A stretch of DNA of 64,000 nt from assembly GCF_030406775.1 (NCBI RefSeq), contig NZ_CP129119.1, positions 1,274,001-1,338,000 on the forward strand, in the 5' to 3' direction. The notes under the pieces were generated by a model. The model was not told where the DNA came from, ran no database searches, and saw only the letters and a list, made by a program, of their open reading frames with translations. Positions 1 to 8,754 of the stretch are shown here, in pieces. Positions within the stretch are counted from its first letter, which is position 1. Every line of letters starts with the position of its first letter. This stretch comes from Sporosarcina trichiuri (GTDB lineage Bacteria; Bacillota; Bacilli; Bacillales_A; Planococcaceae). A program made the position numbers and the translations under genes.

Positions 1-942
1 GACTTTTGTTTCGCCGCCAGGGAACTTGTCTTCTTTCGCCAATTCAGCGACGTCGTTAACCGCATTGTCCACACGCTTCAGCATGGAAGTGAGTGTTACG
101 TTGTCATCGCCGACCTGTCCTTCGTCGTACTGGTCGGAGTCGACACCGATGACCCATACATAAGCGTCTTTGTCAGCTGACTTGCGTTCTTTCGCTTCAC
201 TGAACACACCGTTTCCTGATCCGCCGGCAGCGTGGAAGATGATATCCACACCTTCGGAATACATACGGTTCGCTGCTGCTTTACCAAGTTCCGCCTTATC
301 GAACGCGCCAGTGTACTGGACATCCACTTTAAGATCTGGCTTCACTGCTTTGACGCCTTCAAGGAAACCGACTTCGAAACGCTCGATGACCGGGATTTCC
401 ATACCGCCGACAAAACCGATTTTGTCCGATTTCGTCATGAGAGCAGCTGCAACTCCAGCGAGGTAGGCACCTTCCTGCTCCTTGAAGAGGATGCTTGCAA
501 CGTTCGGCTGGTCCACTACGCCGTCAATGATTGCAAACTCAGTGTCCTTCTGCTGAGTTGCGATCGAGTCGATAGCATCTTCCATCAGGAAACCTACTCC
601 GAATACAAGATTGAAGTCGCGTCGTGCAAGCGCATTCAAGTTTGTTGTGTAGTCTGCGTCACTTTGTGATTGCAGGTAATCGAAGCCGCCGTCGCCTTTC
701 TTAAGATCATTCGATTCACCGAATTCCTGAATCCCTTTCCAAGCGGATTGGTTGAACGACTTATCGTCGATACCGCCGACATCTGTAACCATAGCCACAG
801 AGAATTCAGAAGACTTGTCTCCGCCAGAAGCTGAGCCTTTGTCATTCCCCTTGCTGTCATCCTTGTCTGAACCACAAGCTCCCAACACTGTGCCTGCAGC
901 AAGTACGAGGGACAGGGCAAGACCGAATCTGCGTTTACTCAT
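1..942 (-). CDS. BMP-family nucleoside-binding lipoprotein (3' end cut by window)
   Basis: Probable extracytoplasmic substrate-binding lipoprotein of a nucleoside ABC importer (BmpA/PnrA/Med family, NupN-like). 314 codons are visible and the reading frame is still open at position 1, so the C-terminus lies outside. The start ATG has a good ribosome-binding site (GGGAGGT) nine bases upstream. Residues 1-22 form a signal peptide ending in the lipobox LGAC with Cys23 as the lipidated residue, followed by a Gly/Ser/Asp/Lys-rich linker. The body carries BMP landmarks: [19 protein letters not shown] near the N-terminus, then GVGFLM, IGFVGGM and [12 protein letters not shown]. Transporter ATPase and permease genes would be expected beyond the left edge. 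It follows a GntR regulator, an arrangement seen after spoIIIE in other Bacillales. In B. subtilis the equivalent transporter is a CodY target; no CodY box is obvious in the 52-bp gap here. Confidence 0.9.
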   Translation of the reverse strand, partial: MSKRRFGLALSLVLAAGTVLGACGSDKDDSKGNDKGSASGGDKSSEFSVAMVTDVGGIDDKSFNQSAWKGIQEFGESNDLKKGDGGFDYLQSQSDADYTTNLNALARRDFNLVFGVGFLMEDAIDSIATQQKDTEFAIIDGVVDQPNVASILFKEQEGAYLAGVAAALMTKSDKIGFVGGMEIPVIERFEVGFLEGVKAVKPDLKVDVQYTGAFDKAELGKAAANRMYSEGVDIIFHAAGGSGNGVFSEAKERKSADKDAYVWVIGVDSDQYDEGQVGDDNVTLTSMLKRVDNAVNDVAELAKEDKFPGGETKV

Positions 943-994
943 GTTTGTGTGACCTCCCTATTTATATGTTGGTATGATGAGGGCGGAATCCGCC

Positions 995-1720
995 TTATAC
1001 CCGTTTCCGGACTACATGGAAGCTGAATTTATCAGCACGGAAGTAATTCTTCGAAAGAAGCACCATTTCACCAGTGTCTGTGTAGTGCTTCTGCAACAGG
1101 ACGAGAAGAGGTACATCGACCCCGCACCGCAGGATGGATGATGCTTCCTGATCATATCCCACTGGTTCAATATGTGCAATAGCCTGTGCGATATGGATCT
1201 TACCATCTTGTTCAAGCGCGTCGAAAAGCGAATTTTTCATCAATTCAGAGGAAGTATTCCGTAAACTGCCGGATTTAACCTGATCGATACAATAGACGAC
1301 CGGTTCCCCGTCCGCTGTGCGGACCCTCTTAATTGTAACAATGGAATCCTCCGCAGCGCAACCGAACTTTTCAATGCTGTCATCCGCAGCCGGTGCTTCC
1401 GTCACTTCCATGAAAATCGTGCCGGGTTCCATGCCTGCATTGCGGATCATCGTTGACACACTGGATAATTCCTCGATCCCTGATGAGAAGACTGGACTTG
1501 GTTTCAGGAATGTACCGACACCATGCTTGCGGACAATCACTTTCTCTTCTTCCAAGACACGCAGTGCTTCACGCAGCGTCGCGCGGCTGACACCAAGTGT
1601 CCTGGCGAGCTCGAATTCAGAAGGGAACTTCTCATTTTCCTTGAAAACGCCGGCTTCGATGTTCTGCTTGATGTGCTCAATGACTTGGACATACAGATGC
1701 CGCTGGTCTGCCTTGATCAC
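995..1720 (-). CDS. ymfC: GntR/HutC-family transcriptional regulator (YmfC-like)
   Basis: 241-residue transcription factor with an N-terminal winged helix of the GntR type (residues about 5-70, containing FPSEFELARTLGVSRATLREA) and a C-terminal UTRA-type ligand-binding domain from about 90. The start is GTG; the upstream in-frame-looking ATG at 1725-1727 runs into TGA after three codons, and GGAGGGAG sits just ahead of the GTG. It lies immediately downstream of spoIIIE, as ymfC does in B. subtilis, and 52 bp ahead of the nucleoside-transporter lipoprotein gene, which makes that transporter a plausible target. A 13-bp palindrome in its own leader could be an autoregulatory operator. The effector ligand cannot be told from sequence. 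Confidence 0.88.
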   Translation of the reverse strand: MIKADQRHLYVQVIEHIKQNIEAGVFKENEKFPSEFELARTLGVSRATLREALRVLEEEKVIVRKHGVGTFLKPSPVFSSGIEELSSVSTMIRNAGMEPGTIFMEVTEAPAADDSIEKFGCAAEDSIVTIKRVRTADGEPVVYCIDQVKSGSLRNTSSELMKNSLFDALEQDGKIHIAQAIAHIEPVGYDQEASSILRCGVDVPLLVLLQKHYTDTGEMVLLSKNYFRADKFSFHVVRKRV

Positions 1721-1740
1721 AAATCCATCTCCCTCCGGTT

Positions 1741-1753
1741 GAGGTCAGACCTC
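1741..1753. promoter_or_regulatory. Perfect 13-bp palindrome, candidate GntR operator
   Basis: GAGGTC-A-GACCTC lies between a plausible promoter and the ribosome-binding site of the GntR gene. The half-site contains GGTC/GACC, reminiscent of the GT..AC ends of HutC-type operators but with a 7-base rather than 8-base core, so assignment is tentative. Confidence 0.4.
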
Positions 1754-1782
1754 TGATGTTATACGTCGTTCCATTCAACCAT

Positions 1783-1808
1783 ACTATAACATTACCGGGG
1801 GAGAAAAT
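1783..1808 (-). promoter_or_regulatory. Candidate promoter for the GntR gene
   Basis: On the minus strand a TATAGT -10 element occupies 1788-1783, preceded by A+T-rich sequence (TTTATT, 17-bp spacing) as a weak -35. It sits about 60 bp ahead of the GTG start, with the palindrome at 1741-1753 in the transcribed leader. Confidence 0.35.
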
Positions 1809-1879
1809 AAACAATGCATTTTAAAAAAACTTGTAAGAGAGTGACTTTCTGTTCATCTTCCGACAATCTTTCAACAGGA

Positions 1880-4264
1880 TTACTCCGCCGCATCCCTGTC
1901 CGCCAGGACCTGCCGCGGTTTGCTGCCTTCCGGCGGCCCGACGACGCCCCTCATCTCCATCTGATCGACAATACGGGCGGCACGGGAATAGCCGATACGG
2001 AATCTTCTCTGCAGCAGAGATACGGAAGCGGTCTGCATTTCGACGACCAGCTGCACCGCTTCATCGTACAGGTCATCCGTTTCTTCCATTTCATGCACTT
2101 CTTCGGTTTCTGAAGGGATCATCTCTTCCTGATATTGCGCTTTTTGCTGCTGGATGACGAAATCGACGACGGATTCCACTTCGCGGTCTGACACGAAAGC
2201 GCCCTGCACCCGCGTCGGTTTCGAAGCACCCGCCGGCAGGAACAGCATATCCCCCCTGCCGAGCAGTTTTTCGGCACCGCCGCTGTCGAGGATCGTCCTT
2301 GAATCGACCGCTGAAGAGACCGCGAAAGCGATACGGGACGGGATATTCGCTTTGATGATGCCTGTGATGACATCCACACTCGGCCGCTGGGTCGCGATAA
2401 TGAGGTGGATGCCGGCAGCCCGTGCCATTTGTGCAAGGCGTGTGATGGCATCTTCCACTTCGTTCGAGGCGACCATCATCAGGTCGGCGAGTTCATCGAC
2501 AATGACGACGATATACGGCATCTTCGGGTGCTTTTCATCGTTTTCCTCGTTCCATTGGTCGATATGATCATTGTACCCTTCAATATTACGTGTTCCGGTA
2601 TGTGAGAACAGTTCGTACCTCCGTTCCATTTCCGCGACCACTTTCTTCAGTGCCTGCGCCGCTTTCCTCGGGTCTGTCACGACAGGTGCCAGGAGATGCG
2701 GGATGCCATTATAGACGTTCAGCTCAACCATCTTCGGGTCGATCATCATCATCTTCACTTCGTGCGGTTTTGCCCGCATGATGATGCTGATGATGATGCC
2801 GTTGACACAGACACTTTTCCCGCTTCCAGTCGCCCCTGCAATCAGGACGTGCGGCATCTTATTCAGCTCGGCAAGCATCGCCTCGCCGCTGACGTCGCGG
2901 CCGAGCGCGATCAGCAGCTTGGAATCAGGACGGTTGTTCTGTTTTGCTTCGAGCACTTCCCGCAGACTGACGACAGCGACAGCTTTGTTCGGCACTTCGA
3001 TTCCGACCGCGGATTTCCCGGGGATCGGCGCTTCGATCCGGATACCGCTTGCAGCGAGGGCAAGGGCGATATCATCTGCGAGACTGACGATCCGGCTCAC
3101 TTTGACACCGGTGTCCGGCAGCACCTCATACTTCGTCACGGCCGGTCCTAAGTGCACTTGTGTCACCCGCGCCTTCACACCGAAACTGTGGAACGTCCTC
3201 TCCAATTTCTGCGCATTCGCCTGGATTGCATTATATTCACCTGACTGGTCGTTTTCCGGCGGCTGTTTGAGGAGATTGAAGGACGGCAGCTGGTAGGACT
3301 CATTCTCCTCCTCCCCAGACACGCCTTGATATGGGTCTCCCGCTTCCGGTACAGCTGGCTTGTCATCCTGCTCTTCTGCCGGCTCCGGCCGCGGCGGCTG
3401 AGGGGCGGCCATGCTGCTTTCCGGCTGTTCCTTCTCCTCGGCGGCGCGCTCATTGAATGCCGAGATGATCGGCTGGACATATGGCTCTTCGGGAGCCGCC
3501 TGAGGTTCCGCGGGCTGTGCAATTTGCTCGCTGGCCGGCTTTTCCTTTTCCTTCTGATGCCTGCCCGCCCGGGTCCCTGCCGTCTTTTTCGCAGTCTTTT
3601 CAGGTTTCACCTTCGGCTGCGGTTTGAAATCGATGCTCTGCACTTTCTGTTTCAGCGAGGCGAAGGCAGCCGGGAACCACTCTGCCAAGTAAGGAGCGAG
3701 TGCTTTCCCCGTGATCAGGATGAGCCCCGTCAACAAGAGAAGCACTCCCGCTACCGCAGCGCCGGCAGAATCGAACAGTGAGAAGAACATTGCAAAAAGG
3801 ACGGCGCCGACCATGCCGCCTCCGAGTGATCCGCTCCGTGTGCTGATTCCCCCGTTTGTGATGAGCACGTTCCATGTCTCTTTCAATGAGGAATCCGACA
3901 GCAGGACACGGCTTGCATATAATTCTTTGAATAATAATATATGGCTGAATAAAAGCAGACTTCCGAGTATGCACAAACTTCCCCCGACAATCCGGTTCTT
4001 CCAGCCCAGCTCGCCCCGTTTCACCATGAAGACAAGCGCCTGCAGAATCAGCATGAGCGGAAGTGCACCATGCCAGTTGCCGAACAGGAAGCGGCCTGCT
4101 GAGCCCAACCCTCTTCCGACCGGTCCGAATTCGAATAGGATGATGACGGCAAGTGCCAGCATGGCGAGACCGACCACTTCGAACAGGAGGGGATTCAGCT
4201 GTTTCTTGCCTTTCTTTTTCGGTGAGGGCCTTCTCTTTTTCTTTTTCGAGACTTTCTTGGACAT
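1880..4264 (-). CDS. spoIIIE: FtsK/SpoIIIE DNA translocase
   Basis: 794-residue hexameric ATPase that pumps chromosomal DNA through the division or sporulation septum. A Lys/Arg-rich N-terminus (residues 1-22) is followed by four hydrophobic segments (about 28-46, 66-82, 93-112, 150-190), then a Pro/Glu/Ala-rich linker to about 330. The motor begins about 345 and has the Walker A motif GATGSGKSV at 477-485 and Walker B-like [17 protein letters not shown]. The C-terminal gamma domain ([20 protein letters not shown], then [20 protein letters not shown]) is the winged helix that reads the orienting SRS/KOPS sequences. AAGGAGG precedes the ATG. Length matches B. subtilis SpoIIIE (787). No tepA or ylzJ lies between it and rnjB. 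Confidence 0.95.
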   Translation of the reverse strand: MSKKVSKKKKRRPSPKKKGKKQLNPLLFEVVGLAMLALAVIILFEFGPVGRGLGSAGRFLFGNWHGALPLMLILQALVFMVKRGELGWKNRIVGGSLCILGSLLLFSHILLFKELYASRVLLSDSSLKETWNVLITNGGISTRSGSLGGGMVGAVLFAMFFSLFDSAGAAVAGVLLLLTGLILITGKALAPYLAEWFPAAFASLKQKVQSIDFKPQPKVKPEKTAKKTAGTRAGRHQKEKEKPASEQIAQPAEPQAAPEEPYVQPIISAFNERAAEEKEQPESSMAAPQPPRPEPAEEQDDKPAVPEAGDPYQGVSGEEENESYQLPSFNLLKQPPENDQSGEYNAIQANAQKLERTFHSFGVKARVTQVHLGPAVTKYEVLPDTGVKVSRIVSLADDIALALAASGIRIEAPIPGKSAVGIEVPNKAVAVVSLREVLEAKQNNRPDSKLLIALGRDVSGEAMLAELNKMPHVLIAGATGSGKSVCVNGIIISIIMRAKPHEVKMMMIDPKMVELNVYNGIPHLLAPVVTDPRKAAQALKKVVAEMERRYELFSHTGTRNIEGYNDHIDQWNEENDEKHPKMPYIVVIVDELADLMMVASNEVEDAITRLAQMARAAGIHLIIATQRPSVDVITGIIKANIPSRIAFAVSSAVDSRTILDSGGAEKLLGRGDMLFLPAGASKPTRVQGAFVSDREVESVVDFVIQQQKAQYQEEMIPSETEEVHEMEETDDLYDEAVQLVVEMQTASVSLLQRRFRIGYSRAARIVDQMEMRGVVGPPEGSKPRQVLADRDAAE

Positions 4265-4282
4265 GCTCTGCCTCCTTTTTGC

Positions 4283-4318
4283 GAAAAAAGGATTTCCCGC
4301 CTGACGGCAAGGAAATCC
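4283..4318 (-). terminator. Intrinsic terminator after rnjB
   Basis: Inverted repeat GGATTTCC (4290-4297) / GGAAATCC (4311-4318) with an inner GCC/GGC stem; read on the minus strand it is followed by six T residues (4289-4284). It lies 17 bp beyond the rnjB stop codon and just ahead of the spoIIIE ribosome-binding site. Confidence 0.85.
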
Positions 4319-4334
4319 TCGAAAGATTGTTCAA

Positions 4335-6002
4335 TCAGTATTCCATAATGATCGGGATGATCATCGGACGCCTTTTTGTTTGCTGATATAAGTAGGAACT
4401 GAGGGTATCCCGGATCTCCTGCTTAATGTTTGTCCACTCAAACGTTTCTTTATTCACATACTTTTCAACGATCTTGCGGATCAGCTTCGAAGCTTCTTCG
4501 AGGAGCTCCTCGGATTCCCGGACATAGATGAATCCGCGCGATACGATTTCAGGACCTGCCGCAATCTTCTTCTGCTTCCGGTTCAGCGTGATGACAATCG
4601 TGAAAATTCCGTCCTGTGAAAGGAGTTTCCGGTCGCGGAGGACAATGTTACCGACGTCACCGACGCCGATTCCGTCAATCAGGACATTGCCTGCTGTGAC
4701 ACGTCCGCTCATACGGATCTTACCGTTCTTGAACTCGACGATGTCGCCTTTGTCGGCGATGAAGATCTGGTTCTTCCGCATGCCGGTCTCCTGTGCGAGT
4801 TTCGAATGGGCGATCAGCATCCGGTATTCCCCTGTGATCGGAATGAAATTTTTCGGCTGCATGAGGTTGAGCATCATCTTCAGGTCTTCCTGGCTTCCGT
4901 GACCGGAGACATGGACATTCCTCGCCGACGTGAGCACTTTCGCGCCCAGTTTCGCCAGTTCATTCATCATCGAATAGACGGAGACTTCCGATCCCGGTGA
5001 CGGTGTCACGGTGATCAGAACCGTATCCGTGTCTTTGATGCGGACATCGCGATGATGCTTGCGGACGATCTTTTCGAGGGCTTCGAGCGGTTCGCCCTGG
5101 CTGCCGGTCATGATGATGACAATTTCACTGTCATCATGGTTTCCGAGTTCTTTCACGGAAATGACAGTATCTTCAGCCACTTTCAAGTAGCCGAGTTTGA
5201 GGCCGACTTCAAAATAACTTTCAAGGCTTTTTCCGACGACGGCTACTTTCCGTCCGGTCTCCGCCGCTTTATCAAGCACTTGCTGGATCCGCAGGAAGTT
5301 CGAGGCGTAGACGGCAACAAGGATTCTGCCTTCCGCGCCGTAGAAGGTTTTCGACAGCTGTGCTTCCACGACTGTTTCGGACGTTGTATGGCCCGGTCGT
5401 TCGGCATCAGTCGAATCGGACATCAGGATGAACACGCCTTCTTCTCCGAGGGCGGCCATCTTGCCGAAATCGGGCTTGTACGGCCCTTTTGCAGCCTGGT
5501 CGAATTTGAAATCGCCTGTATGCACGATCGCCCCTTCGCTCGTATGGAATACGATGCCGAGTGCATCGGGTATGCTGTGGGTTGTGTTGAAGAATGTCAC
5601 GTACGTCTGCTTGAAATTCATGCGGCTTTTGGTCGATACTTCAAAAAATTTGACATTGGAAGGAGCCGGCATTATCTTCAGGTGCTCTTTTGCGAGCGCC
5701 AGCGTCAGCTTGGACCCGTAGACCGGCGCCTGGACTTTCTGCAGCAAGTAGGCGATCGCCCCGATTGCATCTTCGTGTCCGTGCGTCAGGAAGATCCCTT
5801 TGACACGGTCCTTGTTTTCTTCCAAATATGTCATATCCGGAACGACAAAGTCGATTCCGAGCATTTCTTCTTCAGGGAACATGAGTCCGGCGTCGACGAC
5901 AAACAGTTCATCATCGATTTCCACCACATACATCGATTTCCCCAGCTCTCCCACTCCGCCGAGCGGAATGACTTTGATTACTTCATTTTTGACTTTTGTC
6001 AC
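4335..6002 (-). CDS. rnjB: Ribonuclease J2
   Basis: Metallo-beta-lactamase/beta-CASP ribonuclease, partner of RNase J1 in mRNA decay and 5' processing. I take the GTG at 6002 as the start because AGGAGG lies seven bases upstream; this gives 555 residues, the size of B. subtilis RnjB, whereas the longer frame adds 25 unlikely residues. The metal motif at 74-82 reads HGHEDAIGA: the second-site His of the active HGHEDHIGG signature (as in J1) is Ala, the usual J2 pattern associated with weak activity. Beta-CASP motifs (VLITVTPSPGSE, HVSGHGSQED) and a C-terminal domain follow. It has its own promoter and terminator, separate from the dap genes. Confidence 0.93.
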   Translation of the reverse strand: MTKVKNEVIKVIPLGGVGELGKSMYVVEIDDELFVVDAGLMFPEEEMLGIDFVVPDMTYLEENKDRVKGIFLTHGHEDAIGAIAYLLQKVQAPVYGSKLTLALAKEHLKIMPAPSNVKFFEVSTKSRMNFKQTYVTFFNTTHSIPDALGIVFHTSEGAIVHTGDFKFDQAAKGPYKPDFGKMAALGEEGVFILMSDSTDAERPGHTTSETVVEAQLSKTFYGAEGRILVAVYASNFLRIQQVLDKAAETGRKVAVVGKSLESYFEVGLKLGYLKVAEDTVISVKELGNHDDSEIVIIMTGSQGEPLEALEKIVRKHHRDVRIKDTDTVLITVTPSPGSEVSVYSMMNELAKLGAKVLTSARNVHVSGHGSQEDLKMMLNLMQPKNFIPITGEYRMLIAHSKLAQETGMRKNQIFIADKGDIVEFKNGKIRMSGRVTAGNVLIDGIGVGDVGNIVLRDRKLLSQDGIFTIVITLNRKQKKIAAGPEIVSRGFIYVRESEELLEEASKLIRKIVEKYVNKETFEWTNIKQEIRDTLSSYLYQQTKRRPMIIPIIMEY

Positions 6003-6048
6003 ATTATTTCCTCCTATGAAAAATTCCCGCACTAAACGACTAGTTCCC

Positions 6049-6077
6049 ATTATACTTGACCGAGCAGTTCTGCACAA
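6049..6077 (-). promoter_or_regulatory. Promoter of rnjB (sigma-A type)
   Basis: Minus-strand -35 TTGTGC (6077-6072), 17-bp spacer, perfect -10 TATAAT (6054-6049). It lies between the dapA terminator and the GTG start of rnjB. Confidence 0.75.
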
Positions 6078-6079
6078 AC

Positions 6080-6105
6080 AAAAATAGCCGGCATTTCTGC
6101 CGGCT
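6080..6105 (-). terminator. Intrinsic terminator after dapA
   Basis: AGCCGGC (6086-6092) and GCCGGCT (6099-6105) form a perfect 7-bp stem with a 6-base loop; on the minus strand ATTTTTG follows. It lies directly after the dapA stop. Confidence 0.8.
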
Positions 6106-6107
6106 GC

Positions 6108-6998
6108 TCATATCAGACGTCTTGCCGCTGCTTTCATACTTTCATATACTGCGTCCAGCCCGGGTTCACTTGGTGATGCACCAATCAGAGGGAGCCTGAC
6201 CCCGCCGACGGGAATTCCTGCTCGGTTCAGGAAATACTTCACAGGAACCGGGTTCGGTTTTGAGAAGACTGCTCCGAACAGCGGAAGGAGGGTCCGGTGC
6301 CATTCCGCGGCAAGTCCGTTACGCCCGTCTTGGAAAGCACTGATCATCTGCTGTATTTCGCAGCCTGCAATATGGGAGGTCACGGAGATGACCCCGTCTC
6401 CCCCGATTGCGAGCAGCGGAAGTGTCAGCGCATCATCACCGCTGTATACCATGAATTCCTCATCGGTTCCTGCGATGATGTCCGCCATCTGCTCCAAGTC
6501 CCCGCTTGCCTCTTTGACCGCCCGGATGTTGTCGATCTTTGAAAGACGGATCACAGTCTCCGCAGTCATGTTGACTCCCGATCTTCCGGGGATGTTATAC
6601 AGCAGCATAGGTATGGAAATGCTTTCTGCAATCGCTTTGAAATGGGCATACAGCCCCTGCTGGTCAGGTTTATTGTAATACGGTACTACCAGCATGACGC
6701 CGTCTGCCCCAATCTCCTCCGCCCTCTGTGCCGCACGGATCGAAGCTGCCGTGTCATTACTGCCGGCCCCTGCTATGACCGGCACCCGGTTATCTGCGGC
6801 GTCGATGACACCGGCCAGCAGTTCTTCCTTCTCTTGTTCGGTAAGTGTCGGGGATTCCCCCGTCGTCCCGTTGACGATCAATGAATCGGTCCCTGTCGAC
6901 AATAGATGTTCGACGAGGCTGGCGGCAGCCGCGAGGTCCACTGTCCCCTCCTGGCTGAACGGCGCCACCATCGCTGTACCAATCCGGCCTAATCTCAT
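6108..6998 (-). CDS. dapA: 4-hydroxy-tetrahydrodipicolinate synthase
   Basis: Condenses pyruvate with aspartate semialdehyde in the lysine, diaminopimelate and dipicolinate pathways; cytoplasmic TIM-barrel aldolase. The start at 6998 (MRLGRIGTAMVAPF) matches the family N-terminus and follows AAAGGA; a longer frame to 7046 would overlap asd and has no support. 296 residues. Visible motifs are NGTTGESPTLT, the catalytic Tyr region LLYNIPGRSGVNM and the Schiff-base Lys in AVKEASGD. It starts 13 bp after asd. In B. subtilis the aspartokinase gene dapG lies between these two genes; here it is absent. Confidence 0.95.
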   Translation of the reverse strand: MRLGRIGTAMVAPFSQEGTVDLAAAASLVEHLLSTGTDSLIVNGTTGESPTLTEQEKEELLAGVIDAADNRVPVIAGAGSNDTAASIRAAQRAEEIGADGVMLVVPYYNKPDQQGLYAHFKAIAESISIPMLLYNIPGRSGVNMTAETVIRLSKIDNIRAVKEASGDLEQMADIIAGTDEEFMVYSGDDALTLPLLAIGGDGVISVTSHIAGCEIQQMISAFQDGRNGLAAEWHRTLLPLFGAVFSKPNPVPVKYFLNRAGIPVGGVRLPLIGASPSEPGLDAVYESMKAAARRLI

Positions 6999-7011
6999 TC
7001 GCTCATCCTTT

Positions 7012-8064
7012 TTAGTTATCGTTTCGGGAATGGATCCCGTCTTCAATCAGCTTCTCTGCAATCTGCACAGAGTTCAATGCTGCCCCTTTCAATAAGTTGT
7101 CTGCGACAATCCACAAATGGAAACCACGCGGATGATCCGGGTCTTTCCGGATCCGGCCGACAAAAACGGCGTCTTGGTTCTCTGCTGCCAAAGGCATCGG
7201 ATATTCCTGCTTCGCCGGGTCATCCTGGACGATGATCCCTTTCGCTTCCGCTATTTTGCGGCGCAGCTGTTCAGCGCTCACGCCGTCTTGACCGATTTCA
7301 ATATAGACAGACTCCGAATGGCCGGTCACAACAGGAAGGCGGACACACGTCGCCGATACCGAAATGGACTCATCCGCCAGTATTTTCTTCGTTTCGTTGA
7401 TCATCTTCCATTCTTCTTTCGTATAGCCCTTGCTGTCGAACACATCGATTTGCGGAATGACATTAAACGCAATCGGATAATGACGTTCGGATCCGGCTGT
7501 CGGCAGCTGGGCTGCCGTATTGCCGGCTCTGGAATCGAATTGCCTGCTTTGTGATTTCAGTTCAAGAATCGCATCAGCGCCCGCACCGGACACTGCCTGG
7601 TATGTGGAGACGATGATCCGTTCCAGTCCGTACGCCTCTTTCACAGGATTGAGCGCCGCCACCATCTGGATCGTGGAGCAGTTCGGATTGGCGATCAGCC
7701 CTCTGTGGTTCCGCAGCGCCTGCGGGTTCACTTCCGGCACAACGAGCGGCACATTGGCATCCATGCGGAACGCACTCGTGTTATCAATGACTGCAGCTCC
7801 CCTCCTGATCGCTTCAGGTGCCAGCACTTCTGAAATGGCACCGCCTGCGCTGAAGAAGGCAAAGTCGATATCCTGGAATGACTCCGGCTTCGCCTCTTCG
7901 ATCGTGAACAGTCTGCCCGCCGCCTGTATGACGGTTCCTGCTGAGCGGGAAGAAGCCAGCAGTTTGATGGATCGTATCGGGAAAGACCGTTCGATTAGCT
8001 TATCAAGTATTTTAGCGCCTACTGCACCGGAGGCCCCTACAATTGCAACATTATACGTCTGCAT
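7012..8064 (-). CDS. asd: Aspartate-semialdehyde dehydrogenase
   Basis: 350-residue NADPH-dependent enzyme that reduces aspartyl phosphate to aspartate semialdehyde, the substrate of DapA. An N-terminal Rossmann motif (VGASGAVGAKILDKL) opens the protein, and the catalytic Cys lies in NPNCSTIQMVAAL. The ATG is preceded by GGAGAATC. It is co-transcribed with dapA and separated from dpaB by a 92-bp gap carrying a probable promoter, so it can be expressed outside sporulation. Confidence 0.95.
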   Translation of the reverse strand: MQTYNVAIVGASGAVGAKILDKLIERSFPIRSIKLLASSRSAGTVIQAAGRLFTIEEAKPESFQDIDFAFFSAGGAISEVLAPEAIRRGAAVIDNTSAFRMDANVPLVVPEVNPQALRNHRGLIANPNCSTIQMVAALNPVKEAYGLERIIVSTYQAVSGAGADAILELKSQSRQFDSRAGNTAAQLPTAGSERHYPIAFNVIPQIDVFDSKGYTKEEWKMINETKKILADESISVSATCVRLPVVTGHSESVYIEIGQDGVSAEQLRRKIAEAKGIIVQDDPAKQEYPMPLAAENQDAVFVGRIRKDPDHPRGFHLWIVADNLLKGAALNSVQIAEKLIEDGIHSRNDN

Positions 8065-8126
8065 GCTGATTCTCCTTCTCTGAAGTGATGTTCCGGATCC
8101 GGCTCATCGTTTTTCACGTTTCAGGA

Positions 8127-8158
8127 ATTATACCATAACAACGAATTTTCTGTAGGTC
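8127..8158 (-). promoter_or_regulatory. Extended -10 promoter for asd-dapA
   Basis: Minus-strand TGGTATAAT (TGn plus perfect TATAAT; hexamer at 8132-8127) with no convincing -35 at 17 bp. A 10-bp palindrome CCGGATCCGG lies in the leader at 8093-8102. Confidence 0.6.
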
Positions 8159-8750
8159 ATTTTTCGGGAGTGTGTGTGATAAGAAGCGGCTGGAGCTGTT
8201 TCTTCTGAATTGCGGCAGCGGCAGTTTCCACAATGAGGGAAAAGTCGCTGATGAGGGAGTTTGGTTTTTTTACGGGGTCATCCTGTCCGAACGGGATGAA
8301 GAATACGTTTTTCATATTCAGCAATTTGACCAGATTATATGCGTTGAGACCAAGTGCATCATTCGTGGATATGCCGAGTACGACGGGTGCATGGTTCCGC
8401 ATCGTCGCCTTGGCTGCCATGAGCACGGGTGAATCCGTGGCCGCATTCGCGAGCCTGCTCATGGAATTCCCGGTCATCGGTGCGATGATCATACAATCGA
8501 CGGGTGAAGAAGGGCCGAATGGCTCTGCCCCTGCAATGGATGAAATCACCTTTTCACCGGTCGCTGTCTCGATCTTTTCAATCCATTCTTCCCCTGTTCC
8601 GAAACGAGTAGCTGCGGTGAGTACTGAATGGGTGATGACAGGGATGACGGTCGCTCCTGCGTCCTGCAGACGCCCGATCATCGGCAGCAGCTCTTCATAC
8701 GTACAGTGCGATGCTGTGATTCCGAGGCCGATCCGTTTGTTTTGAAGCAT
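8157..8750 (-). CDS. dpaB: Dipicolinate synthase subunit B
   Basis: 197-residue flavoprotein-like subunit (SpoVFB) that with DpaA oxidises dihydrodipicolinate to dipicolinic acid in the mother cell of a sporulating cell. The N-terminus (KRIGLGITASHCTYEELLP) and the segment IIAPMTGNSMSRLANAATD with DSPVLMAAKATMRN are typical of this branch of the flavoprotein/decarboxylase-like fold. AAAGGAG precedes the ATG, four bases after the dpaA stop. Its presence argues for endospore formation. Confidence 0.93.
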   Translation of the reverse strand: MLQNKRIGLGITASHCTYEELLPMIGRLQDAGATVIPVITHSVLTAATRFGTGEEWIEKIETATGEKVISSIAGAEPFGPSSPVDCMIIAPMTGNSMSRLANAATDSPVLMAAKATMRNHAPVVLGISTNDALGLNAYNLVKLLNMKNVFFIPFGQDDPVKKPNSLISDFSLIVETAAAAIQKKQLQPLLITHTPEK

Positions 8751-8754
8751 AGTT

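Noticed and set aside
982..994. Inverted repeat GGCGGA-A-TCCGCC as terminator of the GntR gene
   Set aside because: Perfect pairing would leave a one-base loop, and no T tract follows on the minus strand.
8065..8156. Lysine riboswitch ahead of asd-dapA
   Set aside because: The gap is 92 bp, far too short for an L-box; it holds a promoter and a 10-bp palindrome only.
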